This document shows, piece after piece, positions 42,835 to 50,341 of a stretch of 64,000 nt of DNA. Numbering within the stretch: position 1 is the stretch's first letter; every line of letters starts with the position of its first letter. The stretch comes from Cohnella nanjingensis (lineage in GTDB: Bacteria; Bacillota; Bacilli; Paenibacillales; Paenibacillaceae). The notes under the pieces are model-generated. The model did no database searches. It was not told the origin of the DNA and saw only the letters and a list, made by a program, of their open reading frames with translations. Where the stretch lies: positions 67,052 through 131,051 of the forward strand of contig NZ_JACJVP010000005.1 in assembly GCF_014212125.1 (NCBI RefSeq), in the 5' to 3' direction. Made by a program: the position numbers and the translations under genes.

Positions 42835-43182
42835 TCACGCGAGGAGAGTTATCAACTGCAGATCAATGCCGGCGCCGCTAATCAATAACCGCTCCTTCTT
42901 ATTCCCCAACAATTGCTGCGTCCAGTCTACGAAACCGCCATCCACGATACTCACATCATTCACGTTGATTTTGAAATTAATTCCGTGGTAATAGCGGTTG
43001 TTGCTTTCTTCCTTGTCGGCGATAAACAAGCAGGAACGAAACCGCTCGTTCAAATGATCGTACATTCTGTCCATTAAACCGTTCGAATCGGTGTATCCCT
43101 TTCTCATGTGAAGAAATACCTTTATCTCTTTTCCTAGCTTCTCGCCGAAATAGTTGATGTAGAATTCCATTTGCTTGGTCAT
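42835..43182 (-). CDS. hypothetical protein, AT-richer
   Basis: A 115-residue protein with no recognised domain. Visible features are a charged first half (MEFYINYFGEKLGKEIKVFL, MYDHLNERFRSCLF) and a hydrophobic end (ERLLISGAGIDLQLITLLA). Its base composition and codon use are clearly more AT-rich than both neighbours, a sign of horizontal transfer. AAAGAGG lies very near ATG 43182; ATG 43170 is an alternative. Not identified. Confidence 0.6.
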   Translation of the reverse strand: MTKQMEFYINYFGEKLGKEIKVFLHMRKGYTDSNGLMDRMYDHLNERFRSCLFIADKEESNNRYYHGINFKINVNDVSIVDGGFVDWTQQLLGNKKERLLISGAGIDLQLITLLA

Positions 43183-43363
43183 TGCCTCTTTTTCGAAGCG
43201 ATACGACCCGGTATCTTTACCTGAACTAACCAGGGTAAACTTGTTCGACGCGAGGCGCCGCCGATCCTCCGCGCGATGGGATATTTACCGCGGATGCGGG
43301 TGTTGGTATAGTCAAGCTATAGCGGGGCCCGCTCGATCGGGCGCGGATGGGGGAGAGAAGAGG

Positions 43364-44299
43364 ATGAAGATTGCGGTCATCGGCGAATTGAATGTAGATG
43401 TCATCGTCACGGGAAGGGACGTCCTGCCGGAGTGGAACCGGGAGAAGCTGGTCGATTCGTTCGACGTGGTGCTGGGATCGTCGTCGGCGATCACGGCGGC
43501 GGCGCTCGCTTCGCTGGGTGCGGACGTGAAGTTCGTCAGCGTCGTGGGAGACGACGACTTCGGCCGGCAGTGCGTCCGGGAGCTCGGGCGTTTGGGCGTG
43601 GATACGAGCGGCGTGGTCGTGGACCCGGCGCTGAAGACGGGGGTCACGCTGTCGCTGTCCACGCCGCAGGACCGGGGGCTGTTGACCTTCCCGGGCACGA
43701 TTCCGCTGCTGGGTCCCGGCCATGTGCCGGCAACGCTGCTCGCCGAAGTCGAGCACGTGCACTTCGGATCGTACTTCTTGCAAGACGGGATGCGGCCGCA
43801 TTGGGCGGAGCTGTTCCGGAAGGCAAGGTCTCACGGGGCGAGCACGTCGTTCGACACCGGCTGGGATGTGGCGAATGCGTGGGAACGAAGCGGCATCGAC
43901 TACTTGCTCCCCGAGACGGACTTGTTCATTCCGAGCGAAGAAGAATTCCTGCAGCTGTATCCGGCGCCATCGCTGGATGCGGCCTGGCCGCTGCTGCCGG
44001 AAGGGGTCCGGGCGGTCGCGGTGAAGCGCGGGGGCAGCGGGGCATCGTTATATGTGCCGAGCCAGACGGTCGCGTCCGTCCCTTCGTTCGCGGTGCGAGT
44101 GGCGGATACGACCGGCGCCGGGGACAACTTCAATGCGGGCGCCATCTATGCTTACCGCAGCGGCAAGCGCGGGGAAGCGCTGCTGCGCTTTGCCTGCGCC
44201 TGCGGCGCGATCGCGGTGCAGGGCGTCGGCGGCACGGGCAAGCTGGCCACCGTCGCGGAAGCGGAGCGGCTGGTGCGCGAGGGCGCGGTAAACGCGTAA
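43364..44299 (+). CDS. PfkB family carbohydrate kinase
   Basis: A 311-residue ribokinase/PfkB-type kinase that phosphorylates a sugar or nucleoside with ATP. Signatures: IAVIGELNVDVIVTG at the start, GGSGASLYV, and the catalytic-base motif DTTGAGDNFNAG near residue 245, followed by a typical end. The PfkB first signature (GGxxxN) is altered to VLGSSSAITAAALASLG. The open frame extends upstream, but a purine-rich GGGGAGAGAAGAGG before ATG 43364 marks the start. The substrate is not clear; adenosine/ribose kinases share the fold. Confidence 0.88.
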   Translation: MKIAVIGELNVDVIVTGRDVLPEWNREKLVDSFDVVLGSSSAITAAALASLGADVKFVSVVGDDDFGRQCVRELGRLGVDTSGVVVDPALKTGVTLSLSTPQDRGLLTFPGTIPLLGPGHVPATLLAEVEHVHFGSYFLQDGMRPHWAELFRKARSHGASTSFDTGWDVANAWERSGIDYLLPETDLFIPSEEEFLQLYPAPSLDAAWPLLPEGVRAVAVKRGGSGASLYVPSQTVASVPSFAVRVADTTGAGDNFNAGAIYAYRSGKRGEALLRFACACGAIAVQGVGGTGKLATVAEAERLVREGAVNA

Positions 44300-44315
44300 G
44301 GAGAGCGGACATGGG

Positions 44316-44349
44316 AACGGGATCGCCGAGCAATCGGCGATCCCGTTTT
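44316..44349 (+). terminator. terminator of pfkB-type gene
   Basis: AACGGGATCGCCGA pairs perfectly with TCGGCGATCCCGTT around GCAA, ending in four T. Confidence 0.92.
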
Positions 44350-44510
44350 CGTTGCCTTCGGCATTCGCGACATCTGGGAGGGCACCAGTGGCACCCGTGT
44401 AACCCGCGGCATCCATGACAATCGAGATTCCCTTGTCACCTTGAATCCCCTCCGAACCACTCATGTTTTCCTCGATTAACCCGGTTAACGCTTAGCCGTA
44501 TAAATTTTCT

Positions 44511-45635
44511 CTACAACAACGTAACCAACGTCAGCGCAGACAACAGGACGGAGACGATGAGCAGTACGATCATCGGCCGAACGGCGGTGCGGAGCTCGCG
44601 CAGGTTCACGTTCAGACCCATGCCGGCCATGGCCGTCGTCAGCAGCACCGCGGTGAGCGTCGAAGTGCCGCTCATCCAGCCGCTCGGCAGCGGCAGCCAG
44701 GCGTCCGGATGCGTTGTGCCGAATACGCTCATCGCGAGGAAGCCGAGCAGGAACCAGGGGAACGAAGCTGCCGCGCGGGCGGCGGGAGCGCCTGCCGCAA
44801 CGCCGCGTGCTCGGTCGGCCTCCGCATCGCCAGCGGCGGCGGCTTGCGCCTGACGCTTGGCCAGCTGCCGCTGGCGGAAATGCAGCGCCAGACAAAGCGG
44901 CACGAGCAGGAACACGCGGCTCAGCTTCGCCAGCATGCCGCTCGCCATGGCGTCCGGACCGCCTGCGGCCGACGCCATGGCGACGTGGGCGATCTCGTGC
45001 AACGAGAGGCCCGACCAGAGGCCGTACGTCGCGCCCTGCAAGTGCAAGAGCGGCTCCAGCAGCATGTAGGCGATCGCGAAGATCGTGCCTACGGCGGCGA
45101 TGAGACCGGCGCCCATCGCTGTCCGCTGCTCTTTGGCGGCGAGGAGCGGGGACACGGCCGCGATGGCGGCAGCCCCGCAAATGCCGGTGCCGACGGCGAG
45201 CAGCAGCGTCAGCTGCCGGTCTGCCTTCAAGAGGCGGCCGAGCAGCAGTCCCGCCGCCAGCGAGAAGGCGAGGGTGGCTGCCGCCCGCGCCAGCAGGGGC
45301 AGTCCCTGCTGCAGCACGGCGTCGATCGGCAGCTTCAAGCCGTACAGCACGATCGCGGTCCGCAGCAGGGTCGTCGTCGAGAAGCGGATGCCGGGGCGCA
45401 GCGCCTCGGGCAGCCCGAACAGATGCCGGTACGTCGCGGCGATCAGCAGCGTACAGGCCATCGGCCCGAAGAGCGAGAGTCCGGGCACGCGGGCGAGCTG
45501 CCACCCGGCCAGCATCAGGATCAAGGTCAGGATCAACCCGCCGGCGATGCCGGTCGAGCGCAGCCGCCAATGGCGAAACCCTTGGAATCGTTTAGGGGAA
45601 GGCGCGGGAGAAGGAAAAGGAACGGTGGCGTTCAT
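44511..45635 (-). CDS. YeiH family putative sulfate/sulfite exporter
   Basis: A 374-residue membrane protein of the YeiH/UPF0324 family with about ten membrane segments. Motifs: GIRFSTTTLLRTAIVLYGLK, AVGTGICGAAAIAAVSPLLA, GLSLHEIAHVAMASAAGG and the end TAMAGMGLNVNLRELR. Family members are linked to sulfur oxyanion export, and the divergent LysR gene supports this: yeiH/yeiE in E. coli has the same layout. A linker of about 35 Ala/Arg-rich residues near 265-300 is longer than usual. Confidence 0.88.
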   Translation of the reverse strand: MNATVPFPSPAPSPKRFQGFRHWRLRSTGIAGGLILTLILMLAGWQLARVPGLSLFGPMACTLLIAATYRHLFGLPEALRPGIRFSTTTLLRTAIVLYGLKLPIDAVLQQGLPLLARAAATLAFSLAAGLLLGRLLKADRQLTLLLAVGTGICGAAAIAAVSPLLAAKEQRTAMGAGLIAAVGTIFAIAYMLLEPLLHLQGATYGLWSGLSLHEIAHVAMASAAGGPDAMASGMLAKLSRVFLLVPLCLALHFRQRQLAKRQAQAAAAGDAEADRARGVAAGAPAARAAASFPWFLLGFLAMSVFGTTHPDAWLPLPSGWMSGTSTLTAVLLTTAMAGMGLNVNLRELRTAVRPMIVLLIVSVLLSALTLVTLL

Positions 45636-45667
45636 GCGGAAGCACCTCTTTTCGGTTCGGTTGCATC

Positions 45668-45691
45668 TATCATACTTCCGTTAGTATGATA
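45668..45691. promoter_or_regulatory. LysR-type operator between yeiH-like and lysR
   Basis: A perfect dyad: TATCATACT (45668-45676) and AGTATGATA (45683-45691) with a 6-base spacer. It contains the T-N11-A pattern of LysR boxes and lies 33 bases before the YeiH start on the minus strand. Confidence 0.8.
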
Positions 45692-45757
45692 AGAAAAATG
45701 AATTATTATTATAGTCACGATAAGTAAATGATTATGATAAGGACGGGAGGATCGCCG

Positions 45758-46666
45758 ATGGATATCCAGTTGCAGGTATTCTCTGCCGTCGCGGAGCTGC
45801 GGAACTTCTCGCGGGCCGCCGAGCGGCTGCATATGACGCAGCCGGCCGTCAGCCAGCATATCCGAGCGCTGGAGGAAGCGCTGGAGACTCGACTGCTGGA
45901 GCGGAACAACAAATCGGTCTCTCTCACCCGGGCGGGGGAGATCGTCCTGCATCATGCCCGCGAGATTAACGGGCTGTATGCCCGGATGCGCGAGATGGTC
46001 GACGAGCTGACGGGCAGCGCGCACGGCCCGCTCGCGATCGGGGCGAGCTACACGTTCGGGGAGTACATGCTGCCGCTCACGCTGGCGCGATTGCACGAGA
46101 CGTATCCCGAGATCGCCCCGTCCATCACGATCGCCAACACGGCGGATATCGCGGAACGGCTGCGCGGGCGGGAGCTGGACGTGGGCATCGTAGAGGGGGA
46201 GGAGATCGGGACGGGACTCGACGCCGTCCGGTTGGCGGAGGACGAGATGGTCATCGCGGCGGGCCGGCAACATCCGCTCGCAGGACGGGTGAAGCCCGCG
46301 TCCGCGCAACGGCTCGCCGAGGAGCCCTGGATGGCCCGCGAAGCCGGTTCGGGGACGCGCGCCGCGATGGACCGGATGTTCGCGGAATGGGGCGTCCGGC
46401 CGGCGCGCCTCATGGAGCTGGGAAGCACGCAGTTGATCAAGGAGACCGTGGAGGCCGGGCTCGGCCTCACGCTGCAGTCCCGCTGGGCGCTGCGCAAAGA
46501 GCTCGGTCTCGGTTCGCTGAAGCTGGTGCCCGCGCCGGGGCTGCCGGTACGCCGGAGCTTTCATGTCCTGCTGCGCAAAGGCGATCTGCGGACGCGGACG
46601 ATGGAGCTGTTCCTGCGGACGCTGCGCGAAGAGACGAACAAGCTGCTGACCGAGCCGACGATCTGA
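45758..46666 (+). CDS. LysR regulator, CysL/YeiE-like
   Basis: A 302-residue LysR-type regulator. DNA-binding part: LQVFSAVAELRNFSRAAERL and MTQPAVSQHIRALEEALETR; effector domain from about residue 90 (GPLAIGASYTFGEYMLPLTL). Sequence and position divergent from a YeiH gene fit the CysL/YeiE branch, which respond to sulfur metabolites. Start ATG 45758 is preceded by GGGAGG; the upstream in-frame ATG at 45728 is not. Confidence 0.9.
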   Translation: MDIQLQVFSAVAELRNFSRAAERLHMTQPAVSQHIRALEEALETRLLERNNKSVSLTRAGEIVLHHAREINGLYARMREMVDELTGSAHGPLAIGASYTFGEYMLPLTLARLHETYPEIAPSITIANTADIAERLRGRELDVGIVEGEEIGTGLDAVRLAEDEMVIAAGRQHPLAGRVKPASAQRLAEEPWMAREAGSGTRAAMDRMFAEWGVRPARLMELGSTQLIKETVEAGLGLTLQSRWALRKELGLGSLKLVPAPGLPVRRSFHVLLRKGDLRTRTMELFLRTLREETNKLLTEPTI

Positions 46667-46702
46667 ACCGCGCCGTTCCCCGAGAAAGGAAGACGACCGC
46701 AA

Positions 46703-46745
46703 AAAAGCCGTCTCGCAGCTTGGCAGCTGGGGAGACGGCTTTTTC
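46703..46745. terminator. bidirectional terminator
   Basis: AAAAGCCGTCTC pairs with GAGACGGCTTTT around a loop that itself folds (CAGCTTGGCAGCTG). A and T runs on both sides let it work for either strand. Confidence 0.85.
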
Positions 46746-46761
46746 GGGGGCTTCATGAATT

Positions 46762-46838
46762 TCAGCTTAGCTTTTCTTTTCGTTCGAGAGCATAAGCTTA
46801 GCTTTTCGTTTCGTTCGAGAACTTCAGCTTAGCTTAGC
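46762..46838. repeat. 30-31 bp tandem repeat at dsbA-like 3' end
   Basis: Two full units and one partial unit start AGCTTAGCTT at 46764, 46795 and 46825 and share TTTCGTTCGAGA. The last unit runs into the stop codon of the DsbA-family gene. Confidence 0.75.
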
Positions 46839-47475
46839 TTTGCGGTTGCTGAACGATTTTCTCGAACGCCTTCAAAAATTCGGAAGCGGGATAGGCGCCG
46901 GACAATCCGTACTTGTTGTTCAGCACGAAGAAAGGAACGCCCGAGATCCCCATCGCCGAGGCGTGGTCGAGATCTTGCTGCACTTCCTCCGCGCCGCGGC
47001 CTTCCGTCAGGCCGGCCTCCAGCTCGAAGGAGGGCAGGCCGAGATCCGATGCGATCTCGAGCAGCACTTCCGGCTTCGCGATGTCGCGGCCGTATTCGAA
47101 GTAGGCGGTCATGACGGCATCGATCCACTGCTCGCGTTGGGACTCCGGCGCGAGATAAGCCAGACGGTGCGCCAATACCGTATTCGGCATGCGCGTAACG
47201 CGGTCGAACCGGAAGGTCACGCCGACGGCGGCACCCGCGTCGGTCACCCGCTGCAGCATCTCGGGGATGCGGTCCGCCCCGCCCATTTTCCGGGACATCG
47301 ACGATTCGAACGGGAGTCCTTCTTCGGGCAGCGTCGGATCCAGCAGGAAGGCGTGGTAGCGGACGTCGACTTCTTCGCCTGTCTTCGCCGTCCATTCGGA
47401 GACGGCGTCCAATACGTTTTTCTTGCCGATGCGGCACCACGGACAGACCATGTCCGAATAAATATCGATTTGCAC
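46834..47475 (-). CDS. DsbA family (FrnE-like) oxidoreductase
   Basis: A 213-residue cytosolic thioredoxin-fold protein of the FrnE type. The active-site motif is DMVCPWCRIGK near residue 10, and the cis-Pro loop is GISGVPFFVLNNKYGLSGAY. FrnE-like proteins are disulfide oxidoreductases/isomerases. The start is a GTG at 47475 with GAGGTG 6 bases upstream; two further in-frame codons upstream are less well placed. Nearby trxA and Rrf2 genes give a thiol-redox context. Confidence 0.88.
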   Translation of the reverse strand: MQIDIYSDMVCPWCRIGKKNVLDAVSEWTAKTGEEVDVRYHAFLLDPTLPEEGLPFESSMSRKMGGADRIPEMLQRVTDAGAAVGVTFRFDRVTRMPNTVLAHRLAYLAPESQREQWIDAVMTAYFEYGRDIAKPEVLLEIASDLGLPSFELEAGLTEGRGAEEVQQDLDHASAMGISGVPFFVLNNKYGLSGAYPASEFLKAFEKIVQQPQS

Positions 47476-47699
47476 GTTCAACACCTCATTTATAGATGTG
47501 GGTTTTGGAACCAGGCTGCGTCACTGAACAATTACACTGAGTATGACAGAATGCCGGAGCCCTTACAATGCGCTGGTGGCGAGCCTTATCCAACCTCCGG
47601 CCCAAATGCGTCGGAACGGCGAATTTCCGCTCCGAACGGCCTTGGCAAGGCTGGCGGAATAGGTTCCCGTCCGTTGCGGCACACTAGAACCCGGCCCCC

Positions 47700-47734
47700 T
47701 TGACAGCTCCAACTGTAACTGTTAGTATTACAGT
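47700..47734 (+). promoter_or_regulatory. promoter and operator of second rrf2 gene
   Basis: TTGACA (47700-47705) and TAGTAT (47723-47728) are spaced by 17 bases. ACTGTAA (47712-47718) and TTACAGT (47728-47734) form a perfect dyad covering the spacer and -10, an expected Rrf2 autorepression site. Confidence 0.83.
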
Positions 47735-47759
47735 AACCACCCGGGGAGGCGGTGTCAAG

Positions 47760-48185
47760 ATGAACAGCGAATTTATCATTGCCGTGCACAGTCTCGTGCT
47801 GCTGGCCCACAAGCCGGATTGCATGGCATCGAGCGAGGAGATCGCGGCAAACGTATGCACCCATCCGGCGCGCGTGCGGAAGGTGCTCGGCTTTCTGCGC
47901 AAGAGCGGGTACGTGGCGACGCGCGAAGGCTCCGGCGGCGGCTACCGGCTGATCAAGGATCCGACGGACATGACGCTGGCGGACATCTACCGCGAGATGG
48001 CCTCAGGTTCGCTGACGCCCAGCTGGTGCAGCGGCAACCCGGAGATGGATTGTATGGTGGGCTCCAACATGCAGGATGTCATGAACGCGGTGTTCTGCGG
48101 GGCGGAGCAGAAGCTCGAGGCGTATTTTGCCGAGATTACGATCGGCCAGATGCTCTCTCGGATCAAGGAGCGTCAGCACGTTTAG
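47760..48185 (+). CDS. Rrf2 family transcriptional regulator
   Basis: A 141-residue Rrf2-type winged-helix regulator: FIIAVHSLVLLAHKPDCMAS, EEIAANVCTHPARVRKVLGF, YVATREGSGGGYRLIKDPTD. Cys residues in the C-terminal half (SWCSGNPEMDCMVGSNM, VFCGAEQ) resemble but do not match the three-Cys cluster ligands of IscR/NsrR, so it could be a thiol or cluster sensor. GGGGAGG precedes ATG 47760. Target candidates are itself and the neighbouring thioredoxin or DsbA-family gene. Confidence 0.87.
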   Translation: MNSEFIIAVHSLVLLAHKPDCMASSEEIAANVCTHPARVRKVLGFLRKSGYVATREGSGGGYRLIKDPTDMTLADIYREMASGSLTPSWCSGNPEMDCMVGSNMQDVMNAVFCGAEQKLEAYFAEITIGQMLSRIKERQHV

Positions 48186-48317
48186 GCAAGGGTAAGAGTG
48201 TCTGACGGCTGTCAGTCAGCTTGGATGCCGCGGGCTAGCGGGCGATGTCGTCCGATCGGTCCGATCATCATATGGAGATTGGCCTATATTTTGATTTCTT
48301 AGAAGGAGTGGATTCAC

Positions 48318-48629
48318 ATGACAGTAGTCGTAACCAAAGACAACTTTAGCGCAACGGTCGGCGAAGGCGTATCCCTGGTGGACTTCTGGGCCCCTTGGTG
48401 CGGTCCTTGCAAGATGCAGCTTCCGATCGTCGAAGAGCTTTCCGGCGAACTGGAAGGCACCGCTACGATCGCGAAAGTGAACGTAGACGAAGAGCCTGAG
48501 CTGGCTTCGCAATTCGGCGTCATGAGCATCCCGACCCTGATCGTCTTCAAGGACGGTCAACCGGTCGACAAGCTCGTAGGCCTGCAAAGCAAAGATTCCC
48601 TCAAAGCGAAGATCCAAGGCCGCCTGTAA
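48318..48629 (+). CDS. trxA: thioredoxin
   Basis: A 103-residue thioredoxin with the active site WCGPC (Cys28, Cys31) and the cis-Pro segment MSIPTLIVFKDGQ. It reduces disulfides in cytosolic proteins with electrons from thioredoxin reductase. AAGGAG is 9 bases before ATG 48318, and a strong terminator follows, so it is a single-gene unit. A Gln replaces the usual Arg/Lys after CKM (CKMQLPIVEEL). Confidence 0.96.
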   Translation: MTVVVTKDNFSATVGEGVSLVDFWAPWCGPCKMQLPIVEELSGELEGTATIAKVNVDEEPELASQFGVMSIPTLIVFKDGQPVDKLVGLQSKDSLKAKIQGRL

Positions 48630-48650
48630 GCCGGCCCAGGATCGACGAAG

Positions 48651-48684
48651 AGCACCCCGTCCGGGAGGACGGGGTGCTCTTTTT
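48651..48684 (+). terminator. trxA terminator
   Basis: AGCACCCCGTCC pairs perfectly with GGACGGGGTGCT around GGGA, followed by CTTTTT. Confidence 0.94.
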
Positions 48685-48716
48685 ATGCGATGCTGAACCA
48701 ACCTTCTAGTTCACCG

Positions 48717-49451
48717 TTAAATGGTCCATTGCGCATGCGTGATCGCCACGAGCCGCCATTCCGTTCCGTCGGGGACGAACGTCAGGATCAGACTCTCCCA
48801 ATCCATGCCCTCCAGCTTGCTGTCGAAGCCCGGGTAGTGGAATTCGACGAAGGACGCGTTCTTGTAGACCGATTGGCCGTTGTAGGCGGTGTTGCCTTTG
48901 CCTACGAGCTTGTTGACGCTGACGGTAGGCGCGCCGGCGAAGTCTTGATCGTACACGAACCGTTCGAAGTAGTCCCGGAACGTCAGCTTGATCGCTTCGC
49001 CAGAACCGTCTAGCGTACCCCAAGCGAGCTTGTCGGTCGACTTGAAGGAGGGCAGCTCGCTCGCGGCGAATACTTGGTCTTGCTTGTCGTCCATGTGAGC
49101 GTATGGGCTGAAACGCAATCCCAGCTCGGGGTCGATCCGGGAAGAGAGCCGCTTCAGATCGCGGTCCCGAAGCGCCTCGGCCGCCTCGATGGCTGCACGC
49201 TTAAGTTGTTCGACCGGTCCGGAAGCCGCGGCCTCGGTCGGCTGATCCCCTGCGGGAGCCGATGCCGAAGGCGACGCGCCGGCAGTGCCGGACGATGCCG
49301 GATCGGTGGACGGAGAGGCTGACTTAGAAGCTTCTGCAGAGGCGGTAGGAACATCCGTCGAGGCCGAATTCGAGTCGGTCCCGTCGGCGCCGCAGCCCGC
49401 CAATTGAAGCGCAAGAACCACCGCGGTTAGCAGCGGGAGCCATTTGCGCAT
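48717..49451 (-). CDS. lipoprotein of unknown function
   Basis: A 244-residue exported lipoprotein: signal peptide with lipobox LQLAGC (Cys near 20), a Ser/Ala/Pro/Thr-rich linker of about 60 residues, then a compact domain (about 80-244) with LRDRDLKRLSSRIDPELGLRFSPYAHMD and LILTFVPDGTEWRLVAITHAQWTI. The latter looks like an NTF2-like or similar alpha+beta domain, but no family is certain. GGAGG is 10 bases before ATG 49451 and too near the earlier ATG at 49460. Confidence 0.8.
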   Translation of the reverse strand: MRKWLPLLTAVVLALQLAGCGADGTDSNSASTDVPTASAEASKSASPSTDPASSGTAGASPSASAPAGDQPTEAAASGPVEQLKRAAIEAAEALRDRDLKRLSSRIDPELGLRFSPYAHMDDKQDQVFAASELPSFKSTDKLAWGTLDGSGEAIKLTFRDYFERFVYDQDFAGAPTVSVNKLVGKGNTAYNGQSVYKNASFVEFHYPGFDSKLEGMDWESLILTFVPDGTEWRLVAITHAQWTI

Positions 49452-49564
49452 CCTATACATTCCTCCTACACCTTTTTTTTACTTTATAAATTCTTTAGGT
49501 ACATCGTTAGACGCAAAACTCGGGCAGATGTTCCGGTCAATTGCGGCTGGCGGAAATTTTTTTA

Positions 49565-49667
49565 GTCATACAGAATTGATAAGTTTCACGCCTACCCATT
49601 TCTGTATGACCGCCGATAAAAACGTGTTGCCCTCTTCCGAGAAGACGGCAAAGCCGGTTCTACTTGA
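49565..49667 (+). repeat. second full copy of the structured element
   Basis: Aligns end to end with 41211-41310. A 10-bp perfect stem GTCATACAGA/TCTGTATGAC (49565-49574 with 49601-49610) encloses ATAAGTTTCACGCCTA. Then comes CGATAAAAACGTGT and a second hairpin TTGCCCTCTTC/GAAGACGGCAA (one mismatch, 3-base loop), then AGCCGGTTCTACTTG. It lies about 150 bases before the Met-rich lipoprotein gene. Confidence 0.82.
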
Positions 49668-49701
49668 CATAGAAAGATCACGTCTAGGGTCTGCGGAAGG
49701 T

Positions 49702-49729
49702 CGTAAGGCTTTCGTAAGAAACGTTTAAG
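49702..49729 (+). promoter_or_regulatory. OmpR-type direct repeats
   Basis: CGTAAG at 49702 and 49713 and TTTAAG at 49724 recur with an exact 11-base period. Direct repeats one helical turn apart are the usual binding sites of OmpR/PhoB-family response regulators, and one such regulator is encoded two genes downstream. Confidence 0.65.
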
Positions 49730-49813
49730 ATCCTCGTTCTCGATTGGTTAGCGGCTCGTTACGCCTGGGCGGTATCGTTGAACCGAAAAGAGAATGAAGG
49801 AGGCGTTGAGGGG

Positions 49814-50266
49814 ATGAGAGAAATGAAGCTGAAGAAGCAGCGCGCGCGGGGGATCGCGGCGTTGCTCCTGACGGCAGCGCTGGCGGGTACGCTAGCGGCA
49901 TGCGGGACCGGCGGCAAGGCGGACGATCAGCCGACGCCATCGCCTTCCGCGAGCATGAAGGCGGAGGACGCGATGACGCCGGAGGCGAGCATGAAGGCGG
50001 AGGGCACGATGATGCCGGAGGCGAGCATGAAGGCGGAGGGCACGATGATGCCGGAGGCGAGCATGAAGGCGAAGGATATGATGACGCCGGAGGCGAGCAT
50101 GAAGTCGAAGGACGCGATGTCGCCGGAGGCAAGCATGAAGGCGATGGATGGGATGTCGCCGGAGGCGAGCATGAAGGCGAAGGACGCGATGTCGCCGGAG
50201 GCAAGCATGAAGGCGATGGATGGGAAAACGATGGAGAAAGATGGGATGTCCACGGGCGGCAAATAG
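49814..50266 (+). CDS. methionine-rich repeat lipoprotein
   Basis: A 150-residue exported lipoprotein. Signal peptide with Cys30 in LAGTLAACGTGG; the mature part of about 121 residues consists mainly of eight 12-residue repeats of the type EASMKAKDAMSP. It contains 22 Met (about 18 percent), and the only Cys is the lipidated one. No folded domain is apparent. Met-rich exported proteins act either as copper(I) binders or as sacrificial scavengers of hypochlorite and other oxidants. AAGGAGG precedes ATG 49814. It is followed by a two-component system and a molybdopterin oxidoreductase, which favours the oxidant-scavenger reading. Confidence 0.85.
   Translation: MREMKLKKQRARGIAALLLTAALAGTLAACGTGGKADDQPTPSPSASMKAEDAMTPEASMKAEGTMMPEASMKAEGTMMPEASMKAKDMMTPEASMKSKDAMSPEASMKAMDGMSPEASMKAKDAMSPEASMKAMDGKTMEKDGMSTGGK
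49949..50236 (+). repeat. 36-bp coding tandem repeat
   Basis: Eight units with an exact 36-base period, each starting GCGAGCATGAAG or GCAAGCATGAAG (49949, 49985 and so on to 50201). They encode the Met-rich 12-residue repeat. The identity between units makes copy number likely to vary between strains. Confidence 0.93.
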
Positions 50267-50341
50267 CCGCCGGACCGCCCGCCCGGCATGCCCGAGTGTT
50301 ATAATTCGAATAGAAACGGTCGGGCAAAGGAGGCTGGACGC

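Noticed and set aside
49565-49667. Cyclic-di-GMP riboswitch
   Set aside because: GACGGCAAAGCC resembles the GACGCAAAGCC of that aptamer, but the obligatory upstream CACAGGGCAAACC and the tetraloop receptor are absent.
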